NCBI RefSeq assembly: GCF_002849615.1
Contig: NZ_PDNV01000015.1
Span: 1-64,000, forward strand
Length of the DNA: 64,000 nt
Source of the DNA: Pollutimonas nitritireducens
Lineage (GTDB): Bacteria; Pseudomonadota; Gammaproteobacteria; Burkholderiales; Burkholderiaceae_B
Direction: 5' to 3'
This document shows positions 1 through 7,000 of the stretch, piece by piece. Below the pieces are notes generated by a model. That model did not search any database, was not told the origin of the DNA, and was given only the letters and a program-made list of their open reading frames with translations. Numbering within the stretch: position 1 is the stretch's first letter; every line of letters starts with the position of its first letter. The position numbers and the translations under genes were made by a program.

Positions 1-59
1 TCACGCCGTGCATATGGTTTCAGGAACTTCGAGAATTACCGCATGCGAGTCTTGGCTCA

Positions 60-488
60 ATGCGGTTGGAACGGTGTGATCAACCGTGTCTGATGGATGC
101 CCATCCCCCGATAATGGGGAAGAGCCTATTTGTGCTGGCGGCCATACGCTTATGGTGGGCAATGCGGCAACGCCCGTATCGGCCTCAGCCGGAAGCTTTC
201 CCGGTAATGGTCAACATGGGGCATTTGTTGTTGTATGCCTGTATGTTCCTGATGCCGGTGACGGGGATCGCAGCATTGCTTGGGGGCGGCTATGGTCTTA
301 CGCTGTTCGGTGTCGACGTCATCACCAAGACAGAGGTGGAAATCCCCTGGCTGGGCGCTATAGGAAATCTTCATTCGCCCATCGCGTGGATGTTCGTCGC
401 ATTGGTGTTGGGCCATATTGCGGCGGCACTGTTTCACCACTTTGTCAGGCGTGATCAAACGCTGAAGCGCATGTTGGGCCAATACTAG
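60..488 (+). CDS. Cytochrome b561-family membrane protein, N-terminally incomplete
   Basis: The 142 residues match the last three membrane segments of the small bacterial cytochrome b561 family, which pass electrons between quinols and b-hemes in the inner membrane. Hydrophobic stretches lie near residues 21-35, 49-75 and 103-125, with candidate heme histidines at GHLLLY, NLHSP and LGHIAA. The family normally has another histidine-bearing helix before the GKSLFVLAAIRLWW-like segment; the residues upstream here are not hydrophobic. The frame stays open to the left window edge, so the true start may lie outside, or the gene may be truncated or frameshifted. Family is fairly sure, integrity is not. 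Confidence 0.55.
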   Translation: MRLERCDQPCLMDAHPPIMGKSLFVLAAIRLWWAMRQRPYRPQPEAFPVMVNMGHLLLYACMFLMPVTGIAALLGGGYGLTLFGVDVITKTEVEIPWLGAIGNLHSPIAWMFVALVLGHIAAALFHHFVRRDQTLKRMLGQY

Positions 489-546
489 TGCTGGCTTCCG
501 GGAGCATGCCCAATCTTGCTAGATTGGCGTAAGTGCTTGATTCTAT

Positions 547-622
547 TGGTGCCGATGAGAGGAGTCGAACCCCCGACCTTCTCATTACGAATGAGCTGCT
601 CTACCAACTGAGCTACATCGGC
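547..622 (-). tRNA. tRNA-Thr (anticodon CGT)
   Basis: Read on the minus strand, the 76 nt start GCCGATGTAGCTCAG and end CTCATCGGCACCA. The acceptor stem pairs fully, the D arm is GCTCAGTTGGTAGAGC, and the T arm carries the GGTTCGACTCC loop. The anticodon loop TTCGTAA places CGT at the anticodon, which decodes ACG threonine codons. The 3' CCA is encoded. The sequence closely resembles Escherichia coli thrW. A TATAAT hexamer on the minus strand (676-681), about 55 nt upstream of the mature 5' end, may be its -10 box. Confidence 0.97.
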
Positions 623-746
623 TTCCTTAACGTACAAAGACCGCGCTGCGCTCCCCATATCTTGCCAAGCCCATTATTATACATATTCTATGTCCAGATA
701 GGGGTGCACCGCGGTTGTACAGTTGATAGCGCTACCCAGAATCCGC

Positions 747-1808
747 CTAATCTTGCTGATTCATGCGAATTGCCGAAGGAAACAAGTCCCAGCAAGCAAT
801 GAACAACGCAGCAAACAAAGGGCCGATGACAAAACCATTAAGTCCGAAGACCGACAGGCCACCCAGCGTGGAAATCAATATCACGTAATCGGGGATCTTG
901 GTGTCTTTGCCGACGAGTAATGGGCGCAATATATTGTCGACCAGGCCAATGACCAGCACGCCGAAAAGCGTGAGCGTTACGCCTTCCCAGACGGCGCCCG
1001 TGACCAGAAAATAAATGGCGACGGGCATCCAGATCAGGGCTGCGCCAACCGCAGGCAACAGCGACAGGAAGGCCATGAGGACGCCCCACAACAATGCCCC
1101 CTGGATGCCCAGAAACCAGAACATCAGACCGCCCAGAAACCCTTGGGTGATGGCGACAACGATATTGCCTTTGACGGTCGCTCGCACGACAGTGGCGAAC
1201 TTGCGGAACAAGTGCTGTTTGTGCTCATCGCTGAGTGGGATCAGCTGCCTGCTGGTGCGGGCCAGATTGGCCCCGTCGCGCAACAGGAAATACAGTATGT
1301 ACAGCATCACACCGAGGCCGATCAGAAACTCGAAGGTATTCTGACCCACGTTCACGGCTTGCGTCGCCAGAAACTTGCTGCCTTGCAGCGCGCCGGTTGT
1401 CAGCTTTTCCCGCAAACTGAATATGTCGCCCACGCCGAAGCGATCAAGCATGGCGTGCACCGATGGGGGGAGCGCACCCAGTATTTGTTCCAGGTACTCG
1501 CCGACATTGATTTCGCCAGAACTGATACGCGCATAGATGGCGGCGCCTTCTTGAAATAGCGCACCGGTTATGAGGATCGCGGGGAGGATGACAATTAGAA
1601 TGATGATAAGCAGCGTCGTCAACGCCGCCAGATTGGGACGCCCGCGCATCTTCGCCAGTAGGCGCTTATGCAGGGGTGTGAACAATATGGCCAGGATGGC
1701 TCCCCAGAAAATGGCGCCGTAGAACGGGAGCAGCACAATAATGAAGGCCACCGTGACGGTGACCAACAGAAGTATGAAAGTGCGGAAGTAAAGGTCGGAA
1801 TTGTTCAT
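747..1808 (-). CDS. AI-2E/PerM-family transporter
   Basis: A 353-residue integral membrane protein of the PerM/YdiK/TqsA family (AI-2E transporter domain over the whole length). About seven or eight hydrophobic segments are visible, with the usual bulkier soluble insert near residues 90-150 and the family-typical glycine-rich LLPAVGAALIW and GLVDNILRPLLVG motifs in the C-terminal half. Members have been linked to autoinducer-2 export, Na+/H+ exchange or permease function; the substrate cannot be told from sequence. It reads leftward directly after a second family member at 1900-3105, 91 bp away, so the two may be co-transcribed. Confidence 0.88.
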   Translation of the reverse strand: MNNSDLYFRTFILLLVTVTVAFIIVLLPFYGAIFWGAILAILFTPLHKRLLAKMRGRPNLAALTTLLIIILIVILPAILITGALFQEGAAIYARISSGEINVGEYLEQILGALPPSVHAMLDRFGVGDIFSLREKLTTGALQGSKFLATQAVNVGQNTFEFLIGLGVMLYILYFLLRDGANLARTSRQLIPLSDEHKQHLFRKFATVVRATVKGNIVVAITQGFLGGLMFWFLGIQGALLWGVLMAFLSLLPAVGAALIWMPVAIYFLVTGAVWEGVTLTLFGVLVIGLVDNILRPLLVGKDTKIPDYVILISTLGGLSVFGLNGFVIGPLFAALFIACWDLFPSAIRMNQQD

Positions 1809-1899
1809 CCAGCATCCAGGGAATGGGGTAGCCGCGAGGCGGCGTTCTTAGAGGAATGACTTCAGGGCGCTGCGAATGGATCATTCTATGCGAAAGGCG

Positions 1900-3105
1900 C
1901 TATTCGCCCAACAGTTCGGCGACCGGTTGCAGCCCCTCAATATGCTGTGAGATCACTTTGACGACGACGACAATTGGCACGCACAGTAACATGCCCCACA
2001 CCCCCCATAGCCATCCGCCGAACAACAGGGCAACGAAAACAGCAGTGGCATTCATTTTGGCGATTCGTCCCGTCATCCATGTTGTGACCAGCGTGCCGAC
2101 GACGGAAGCAATTGCCAGCGTTGCGGCAATGACCAGCGCCATCATTGAAAACGACTCGAATTGCAGGAAGGCCGCCGATCCGGTGGCCGCGGCCGCAATG
2201 ACTGTTCCGAAATAGGGAATGATGTGCAGCAACCCTGCAACCACCGCCCAGGCGCCCGCGTTTTCCATCCCTATGACGTACAGCACCAGCCAGGTCACCA
2301 TTCCCAGCAATGTATTGGTGACCAGCAGCATCAACATGTACTTCTGGATTGACGAGTTGATGTCATCCAGTATTTGTACGGTGATCTTTTTGTGAGAGAG
2401 GGTTGGTCCGGTCATTTTGACCAGCTTGCGCTTGAAAGTGTCACCTGACAGCAGGGCAAAAAATACCAGGAACAGGATGACAATGAGCTGTCCGGCAAAA
2501 GCGGCAACACTGAGCGATCCGGCCCACAACCATTCGTTGAGGTTGAAGTCGGGCGGCTGGACCGCGGTTGGAGCGGCGGCGGCGTCCTCCATGGCTTCAA
2601 CGCTTGGACTCGCCGCCTTTTTCAAGGCGTCTGCCGCACTGCGAAGCTTGTCCAGTGTGCCGAGTTCACCATTGTCGATCCGCTGCAAAGCGTTGTTCAA
2701 CTTGTAAGTAGCGATAGGCAGTTCATCCACGATGGACTGTGCCTGGTTATAGACCGAGGTCATTATCCCGGCGGTCGAGCCGCACAGGGCCAGCATTACC
2801 AGCGTGGCCCCTATGATCCGGGGGACCCGGCGCCGTTCCAGCCAGAGTACGACCGGGCTCAGGGTATAAGCGATCAATATTCCGAAGACCAAAGGGATGA
2901 AAAATTCCCGGGCCCATTGCAGTGCAAAGATGAATGCGATGGTGGCAAGCACGGTCAGCGCCATTCCACCGGCCTGTACCCGGGGTCGGAGTTCCGGCGG
3001 GAATTCGATCATGGGTTTTGGGACGTTGGTATCTGAAGTGTCTGGGCTTGCGCTTACCGGGGCCGGGACGTGTGAGGTTGGGGTGGTCTTTATCGTATCC
3101 ATCAT
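1900..3105 (-). CDS. AI-2E/PerM-family transporter (second, longer copy)
   Basis: A 401-residue paralogue of the neighbouring 747-1808 product. The first ~40 residues are polar and rich in Thr/Pro/Ser and probably cytoplasmic. Hydrophobic helices follow from about residue 47, then a soluble insert (about residues 115-185) and the C-terminal helix bundle with HIIPYFGTVIAAAATG, which corresponds to the conserved LLPAVG region of the family. Two adjacent ATG codons (3105 and 3102) can start it. The two proteins are clearly different in sequence, so this is an old duplication or separate acquisition. Substrate unknown. Confidence 0.87.
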   Translation of the reverse strand: MMDTIKTTPTSHVPAPVSASPDTSDTNVPKPMIEFPPELRPRVQAGGMALTVLATIAFIFALQWAREFFIPLVFGILIAYTLSPVVLWLERRRVPRIIGATLVMLALCGSTAGIMTSVYNQAQSIVDELPIATYKLNNALQRIDNGELGTLDKLRSAADALKKAASPSVEAMEDAAAAPTAVQPPDFNLNEWLWAGSLSVAAFAGQLIVILFLVFFALLSGDTFKRKLVKMTGPTLSHKKITVQILDDINSSIQKYMLMLLVTNTLLGMVTWLVLYVIGMENAGAWAVVAGLLHIIPYFGTVIAAAATGSAAFLQFESFSMMALVIAATLAIASVVGTLVTTWMTGRIAKMNATAVFVALLFGGWLWGVWGMLLCVPIVVVVKVISQHIEGLQPVAELLGE

Positions 3106-3207
3106 GGTCTCGTGCAGATACGCAGCATGCCTGCGCCCATAGTATATATGCTCGCGCGCGCGTCTATGGGTACAAGCGTCGAAACGGAGTCGGCGGTGCC
3201 CTTTTTC

Positions 3208-3438
3208 TTAAGGAAGCAACCTGAAGCCCGCGTCGACACCCCAACGATCCGTGCGCCTTAGCCATACGGTATTGCACGCCATGCACCGATATTCCCGTTC
3301 AAGAGTGCCGTCATAAGTGTCGGGCGCGCGCGCGCCCTGTAGGCGCATGGATTGGTGCGGGTTGGTGCCTCCCGTGCCTAACGACAGGTCGCGACACGAA
3401 GGACAAAGTGCTGGATTGGCAATGCTGGCAGGATTCAT
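3208..3438 (-). CDS. Small putative zinc-ribbon protein
   Basis: A 76-residue protein starting at ATG 3438 (a GTG two codons upstream is also possible). It has two CxxC pairs, CPSC near residue 12 and CMAC near residue 52, separated by about 40 residues. This is the spacing of a treble-clef or rubredoxin-like zinc ribbon. The piece between has no recognisable domain and there is no signal peptide or membrane segment. I do not recognise a specific family. It lies between the AI-2E gene and csbD on the same strand, with no strong ribosome-binding site, so expression is less certain than coding character. Confidence 0.5.
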   Translation of the reverse strand: MNPASIANPALCPSCRDLSLGTGGTNPHQSMRLQGARAPDTYDGTLEREYRCMACNTVWLRRTDRWGVDAGFRLLP

Positions 3439-3550
3439 GTGCACAGGGTAATCGCTATTCAGAATTTATTCATCTCCTGTGGAATGGTACTGGAAAGCCC
3501 CCTGACAAAGGAGGTCTTCCCTGCAAGATAGTTAGATGCCAGCTAAGTGA

Positions 3551-3739
3551 TTATGTGCCCTTTTTAACGGCATCGCGCACGGCATCCTTAGCTTCGCCAA
3601 CTTTTCGCTGCACGGTACCGGCTTTTTTCTCGGCCAGGCCTTTCGCCTGGGTTGCCGGGTCATCCATTACTTTCCCGGCTGTTTCCTTGACGGCACCCTT
3701 GACTTCCTTGCCAGTGCCCTTGATTCTGTCTTTGTCCAT
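3551..3739 (-). CDS. CsbD-family stress protein
   Basis: A 62-residue hydrophilic, Lys/Ala/Asp-rich protein beginning MDKDRIKGTGKEVKGAVKE, the hallmark of the CsbD family (general-stress proteins related to Bacillus CsbD and E. coli YjbJ). The consensus DRIKGxxKxxKGxxKE is followed by two amphipathic helical repeats. The ATG at 3739 has a GAGGTGG ribosome-binding site nine bases upstream; longer in-frame extensions lack family similarity. The molecular role of CsbD proteins is unknown; they accumulate under osmotic or stationary-phase stress. The Ser/Thr-rich exported protein gene lies just upstream on the same strand. Confidence 0.9.
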   Translation of the reverse strand: MDKDRIKGTGKEVKGAVKETAGKVMDDPATQAKGLAEKKAGTVQRKVGEAKDAVRDAVKKGT

Positions 3740-3833
3740 ATCACCACCTCGACTCAACGCTTCGACGGTACATGCAACACGACCCATTCGTGCCGCTCCT
3801 GTATCGCTTGGTGCATTACAGCAAGCGCTGTGC

Positions 3834-4214
3834 CTAGCGTGGTAAGTTGGGTCTCTGTGACTTTGATGGTTTTCCCGCATCACCAGGCGCCATCGCTTTT
3901 GGTTGACTGGAATGGCGTGTGCTGTCGCCACTGGCCGACCTGTTGGACGCATCGGCCTTGTCGCTTCCATCAGTTGCCGTGGGCGCGGTCCCGGTCGACG
4001 GTGTGCCATTGACAGAACTGGTGCTATCGGTCTTCGCAGTATTATCCGGCTTGACGCCGGTGCTGCCTGCCAGCCCACTCGGCGTTGTTGATCTGGATTG
4101 GGCTTCTACTCCGGCTGCCCCAGATCCGGAACGGCCACTGGATCCTTGCGACTGCGCGATGGAAACCAGTGCGAATGGAATTAAACATGCGGCGAAAGCG
4201 ATGCGCTTTTTCAT
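3834..4214 (-). CDS. Ser/Thr/Gly-rich exported hypothetical protein
   Basis: About 126 residues. The ATG at 4214 has an AGGAG ribosome-binding site seven bases upstream and gives a typical signal peptide: MKKR, a hydrophobic run, then cleavage near AQSQG. The mature part is low-complexity, dominated by Ser, Thr, Gly, Asp and Pro, with no cysteines and no domain that I recognise, so it is probably disordered in the periplasm or outside the cell. It lies upstream of csbD on the same strand. Coding status is supported by the signal peptide and ribosome-binding site rather than by homology. Confidence 0.6.
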   Translation of the reverse strand: MKKRIAFAACLIPFALVSIAQSQGSSGRSGSGAAGVEAQSRSTTPSGLAGSTGVKPDNTAKTDSTSSVNGTPSTGTAPTATDGSDKADASNRSASGDSTRHSSQPKAMAPGDAGKPSKSQRPNLPR

Positions 4215-4358
4215 AGCATTCTCCTGATTGCTACAGTAGTTCAACGTGATTCAGCAAATGGCATGCCCCATTAAGGAGAAGCGCAGACTGCGTCCTTTCG
4301 GCATAGTTCATCAGCTGCGGGGTCGGGTCGTATCGTTCATACGCGCCGGTTTGTCGTT

Positions 4359-4595
4359 CTACTTCGGAAACGATACCGCATTCCTGCTTTGGGGAAACGC
4401 CAGCGCGTAATTGAATTCTCCGTTATCTATCGCCTGCAGAATTTTTTTCCGCAAGTCCGATGCCCGCTGCAAGTTGGCGGCGCTAGGTTTGAGTCGAATC
4501 CTTTCATGGCAAAGCCGGCCGTGAAAATAGAATTCGATTTCGATGCTGGACTCGGAGGCGGGACGGACCCCCTCTAGTTGACTCGCCATACGCAA
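4359..4595 (-). pseudogene. Phage integrase remnant: N-terminal arm DNA-binding domain only
   Basis: The 78 residues resemble the arm-type DNA-binding domain (DUF3596 class) at the start of some tyrosine recombinases. The pattern is a beta strand IEIEFYFHGRLCHERIRL, then a helix ASDLRKKILQAIDNGEFNY and the typical end (Y)xxxFPxS. An intact integrase continues for some 300 residues through the core-binding and R-H-R-Y catalytic domains; here a stop follows 12 residues after FPQ and no catalytic motif is seen in the next 150 bp. It is most simply the decayed end of an integrated element. The nearby tRNA-Asn (5163-5238) is a possible former attachment site. Alternative: an unrelated small protein. 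Confidence 0.6.
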
Positions 4596-4704
4596 TACTC
4601 AATAGATAAGTTTGAACGAGGGGCCGACACGCGGATAAATAATGATACATTTGCTTTGGGCCTCATTCGATGTCCAAAATAGCCAGTTCTATCGTGAGTA
4701 ATTT

Positions 4705-5040
4705 ATGTTCGGAATGCGTTCACTTGTATTTTCAGCCGTCGTCGGAATTGCTACTGTTGCGTCGGGTGCAGCGTTTGCTGCAAGCAAAACAGTGACGGTG
4801 GTAAATAAAACCAAAACAACAATATCTGCGATTTATGCCTCAAGCGTTGGCGCTCGCACATGGGAGGAAGATATTCTCGGCGAGGATACGCTTGCGCCTG
4901 GCGAGTCCGTTGAAATTGATATGGACGACGGCACAGGTAAGTGCCAATACGATCTAAAGGCAGAGTTCAGTGACGAAATCGATACAGTGCAAGAGAATTT
5001 AAACATTTGCAAGGTTCGCGAGTTCACATTTACAGAGTAG
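4705..5040 (+). CDS. Small secreted hypothetical protein with two cysteines
   Basis: A 111-residue protein with a clear signal peptide: MFGMRS, a hydrophobic stretch and an AAFAAS cleavage site near residue 26. The mature part is acidic and beta-rich, with segments TVTVVNKTKTTISAIY, LAPGESVEIDMDDGTGKCQYDLKAEF and NICKVREF. It resembles a widespread uncharacterised family of small exported proteins with an LAPGESxxIDxDDGxxxCxxDL pattern. Cys near residues 74 and 97 probably form a disulfide. The gene is visibly AT-richer than its surroundings, sits between the integrase remnant and tRNA-Asn, and is followed by an intrinsic terminator, all consistent with acquisition as cargo. Function unknown. 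Confidence 0.75.
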   Translation: MFGMRSLVFSAVVGIATVASGAAFAASKTVTVVNKTKTTISAIYASSVGARTWEEDILGEDTLAPGESVEIDMDDGTGKCQYDLKAEFSDEIDTVQENLNICKVREFTFTE

Positions 5041-5068
5041 ACGCGGGGTTCCGTTGGTTCGAGATGTG

Positions 5069-5090
5069 CCGCCTTCGGGCGGTTATTTTT
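5069..5090 (+). terminator. Intrinsic terminator after the 4705-5040 gene
   Basis: Stem CCGCC / GGCGG closed by a TTCG tetraloop (5069-5082) and followed by TTATTTTT, a standard rho-independent terminator starting about 29 bp after the stop codon. Confidence 0.85.
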
Positions 5091-5114
5091 CGTCGCGATA
5101 CTACGAAAAAAATC

Positions 5115-5147
5115 AAAAAAAATAGCCAATTGATTTAATTGGCTATT
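5115..5147 (-). terminator. Intrinsic terminator of tRNA-Asn
   Basis: An 11-bp perfect inverted repeat AATAGCCAATT / AATTGGCTATT with loop GATTT (5121-5147). On the minus strand it is followed by at least six U residues (A run 5115-5120). It lies 16 bp past the 3' end of the leftward tRNA-Asn gene. The U-like tract on the other side (TTTTC) could make it weakly bidirectional. Confidence 0.85.
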
Positions 5148-5162
5148 TTCTTCGGTATTCGG

Positions 5163-5238
5163 TGGCTCCCCGAACTGGGTTCGAACCAGTGACCTGCGGA
5201 TTAACAGTCCGTCGCTCTACCGACTGAGCTATCGGGGA
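5163..5238 (-). tRNA. tRNA-Asn (anticodon GTT)
   Basis: On the minus strand the 76 nt begin TCCCCGATAGCTCAGTCGG and end CAGTTCGGGGAGCCA. All four arms fold. The anticodon stem is ACGGA/TCCGC-like around loop CTGTTAA, giving anticodon GTT for AAC/AAU. CCA is encoded. It is followed by its own terminator. tRNA-Asn genes are frequent integration sites for tyrosine recombinases, relevant to the integrase remnant at 4359-4595. Confidence 0.97.
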
Positions 5239-5335
5239 ATTGGAGAAGCGAAACTATAGCACATTCATTTCACCCCCTGCAAATCGACCTCGGTAACCGC
5301 GAATGCAGAGCCCCGGACTTGGTGTCTGCAGAACG

Positions 5336-5878
5336 CTAATCCAGTAAGTCTTTCATGTCGTCGGCATGTTCTTCTTCCACGGCCATGATGTCGATCAATA
5401 GGTGCTTGGTGGTAGGGTCGGTGTCGCCTATGCGCTCTATCATCTGTCGATAAGACTCAATTGCTATGCGTTCGGCAATCAGATTGGCCGTGATCATGCC
5501 TTTGATGTCGCGGCATTCGTCATACTCGGCGTGGCTGCGCTGGACAATAGTCGATGGATTGAAATCTGGTTCGCCGTTCAGTTGCACGATACGCTCCGCG
5601 ATCCGGCCGGCATGGTCTTCCTCTTCCTGGGCGTGCTGCAGGAACTCAGCTTTTATTGGCTCGTTGACCAGACCCGTGGCGGTGTAGTAATGGCGCTTGT
5701 AGCGCAAGGCACAGACAAGCTCTGTCGCCAAAGCGGCATTGAGCATTTCTATGATTTCTTCGCGGTTACCCTGATAGCCCGACGGCACAGCTCCGCTTTG
5801 CAGATCTCTGGCCGCACTACGGATCGCGGCTACATCCATGGGGGCGTGCAGGGGAGCGCTGGGATTGGGTGAGTTCAT
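5336..5878 (-). CDS. Ferritin-like (bacterioferritin-type) diiron protein
   Basis: A 180-residue four-helix-bundle protein. Metal ligands of the ferritin/bacterioferritin fold are in place: a Glu in the ATELVCAL helix (about residue 53), EEEDH (85-89), a Glu in AERIAIESYRQ and EEEH near residue 170. About 30 polar residues precede the first helix, longer than in classical bacterioferritin. The ATG at 5878 is preferred over 5884 because AAGGA sits five bases upstream of it. Likely roles are iron storage or peroxide detoxification in the cytoplasm. The methionine that would bind heme in true Bfr is not evident, so 'ferritin-like' is the safer call. Confidence 0.85.
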   Translation of the reverse strand: MNSPNPSAPLHAPMDVAAIRSAARDLQSGAVPSGYQGNREEIIEMLNAALATELVCALRYKRHYYTATGLVNEPIKAEFLQHAQEEEDHAGRIAERIVQLNGEPDFNPSTIVQRSHAEYDECRDIKGMITANLIAERIAIESYRQMIERIGDTDPTTKHLLIDIMAVEEEHADDMKDLLD

Positions 5879-6070
5879 GGGCATCCTTTATATTGAATGA
5901 ACGGCGGACTCGCCGTAAACGCATTTTTAAAGCAAGCCTCATGCCTGATGGATCTGAAATCGTGGTGTTTTTTTGAAGCTACTGGCGCGCGCGATATGCC
6001 CCTATGTCTGTAACGTAAAATCAGTGCAGCAACGTACCAGTCCGATTTCTTCCTTCATTCTTGTGACTCC

Positions 6071-7000
6071 ATGAATTCCTCTCCTGCCGGTACCTATACA
6101 ACAACGAAGAAAGAATTTTGGATCGGATTTTTACTGGCGGGGATAGGCGCCATACTCTTTTCCGCCAAGGCGATCGTGGTCAAGCTTACGTATCGCTACG
6201 GGGTCGATGCGCTGACCATCATCGGCTTCCGCATGATGTTGTCGCTGCCGTTCTTTGTAATGGTGGGCTGCTACCAGGCACGCCGGGCGCGACAGGGCAA
6301 GATTCCGCGCCTGACGATGAAGGAAAGAGGGCAGATCATTTTTTTGGGTTTCATCGGCTATTACTTGTCGAGCTATCTGGATTTTTTGGGTTTACAGTAC
6401 ATCACTGCCGGGCTCGAACGCTTGATTCTCTTCCTGTCTCCCACTTTTGTGCTCGTGCTGACGGCCCTGTATCTGAAGCGGCCCATACCCGGTAAACAAT
6501 GGTTTGCTTTGGGTATGGCTTATCTGGGTGTGGTGCTGGTTTTTCTGCAGGATTTATCGCTCAGCGGCAGCAACGTCATGTTGGGATCGGCGTTCGTACT
6601 CGGCTCGGCCTTGACCTATGCCGTCTACATCATCAGCTCGGGTGAACTCATTAAGCATGTGGGCGCGACGCGGCTGGTCGCCTACGCCATGTCAGTGTCC
6701 GCGGTAATAAGCCTGGCTCACTTCTTCGGCATGCATTCCTGGGAAGGCCTTCAGCAACCTCTACCGGTGTATCAGCTGTCATTGGTGCACGCTGTCGTCA
6801 ATACCGTGGCGCCTACCTTCATGATCATGTGGTCGGTGGCACGCATCGGTGCGCCAATGACTTCCCAGTTGGGGCTGCTTGGGCCAGTCTCGGTATTGTT
6901 CCTGGCAGGATGGCTACTGGATGAACCCATCACAATGCTGCAACTGGTCGGTACCGCATTCGTACTGGCTGGTGCGGTGGTGCTGGGACGCCGACGCTAG
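6071..7000 (+). CDS. EamA/DMT-superfamily transporter
   Basis: A 309-residue protein with about ten hydrophobic helices arranged as two EamA repeats (roughly residues 17-150 and 165-306). Family landmarks are an N-terminal GAILFSAKAIVVKLTYRYGVD, the Pro-bearing helices and a GxVLVFLQDLSLSG linker. Members export amino acids, nucleosides, sugars or cofactors through the inner membrane; the substrate cannot be deduced. Its 3' end overlaps that of the convergent patatin gene by 4 bp, so no separate terminator exists between them. Confidence 0.88.
   Translation: MNSSPAGTYTTTKKEFWIGFLLAGIGAILFSAKAIVVKLTYRYGVDALTIIGFRMMLSLPFFVMVGCYQARRARQGKIPRLTMKERGQIIFLGFIGYYLSSYLDFLGLQYITAGLERLILFLSPTFVLVLTALYLKRPIPGKQWFALGMAYLGVVLVFLQDLSLSGSNVMLGSAFVLGSALTYAVYIISSGELIKHVGATRLVAYAMSVSAVISLAHFFGMHSWEGLQQPLPVYQLSLVHAVVNTVAPTFMIMWSVARIGAPMTSQLGLLGPVSVLFLAGWLLDEPITMLQLVGTAFVLAGAVVLGRRR

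Noticed and set aside
509-528. Hairpin CCAATCT/AGATTGG downstream of tRNA-Thr as terminator
   Set aside because: Short stem and no U tract on the minus strand; cannot be called a terminator.
4359-5040. Intact prophage or genomic island
   Set aside because: Only an integrase arm-domain piece and one cargo-like gene are present; no structural, replication or second attachment sequence is seen.
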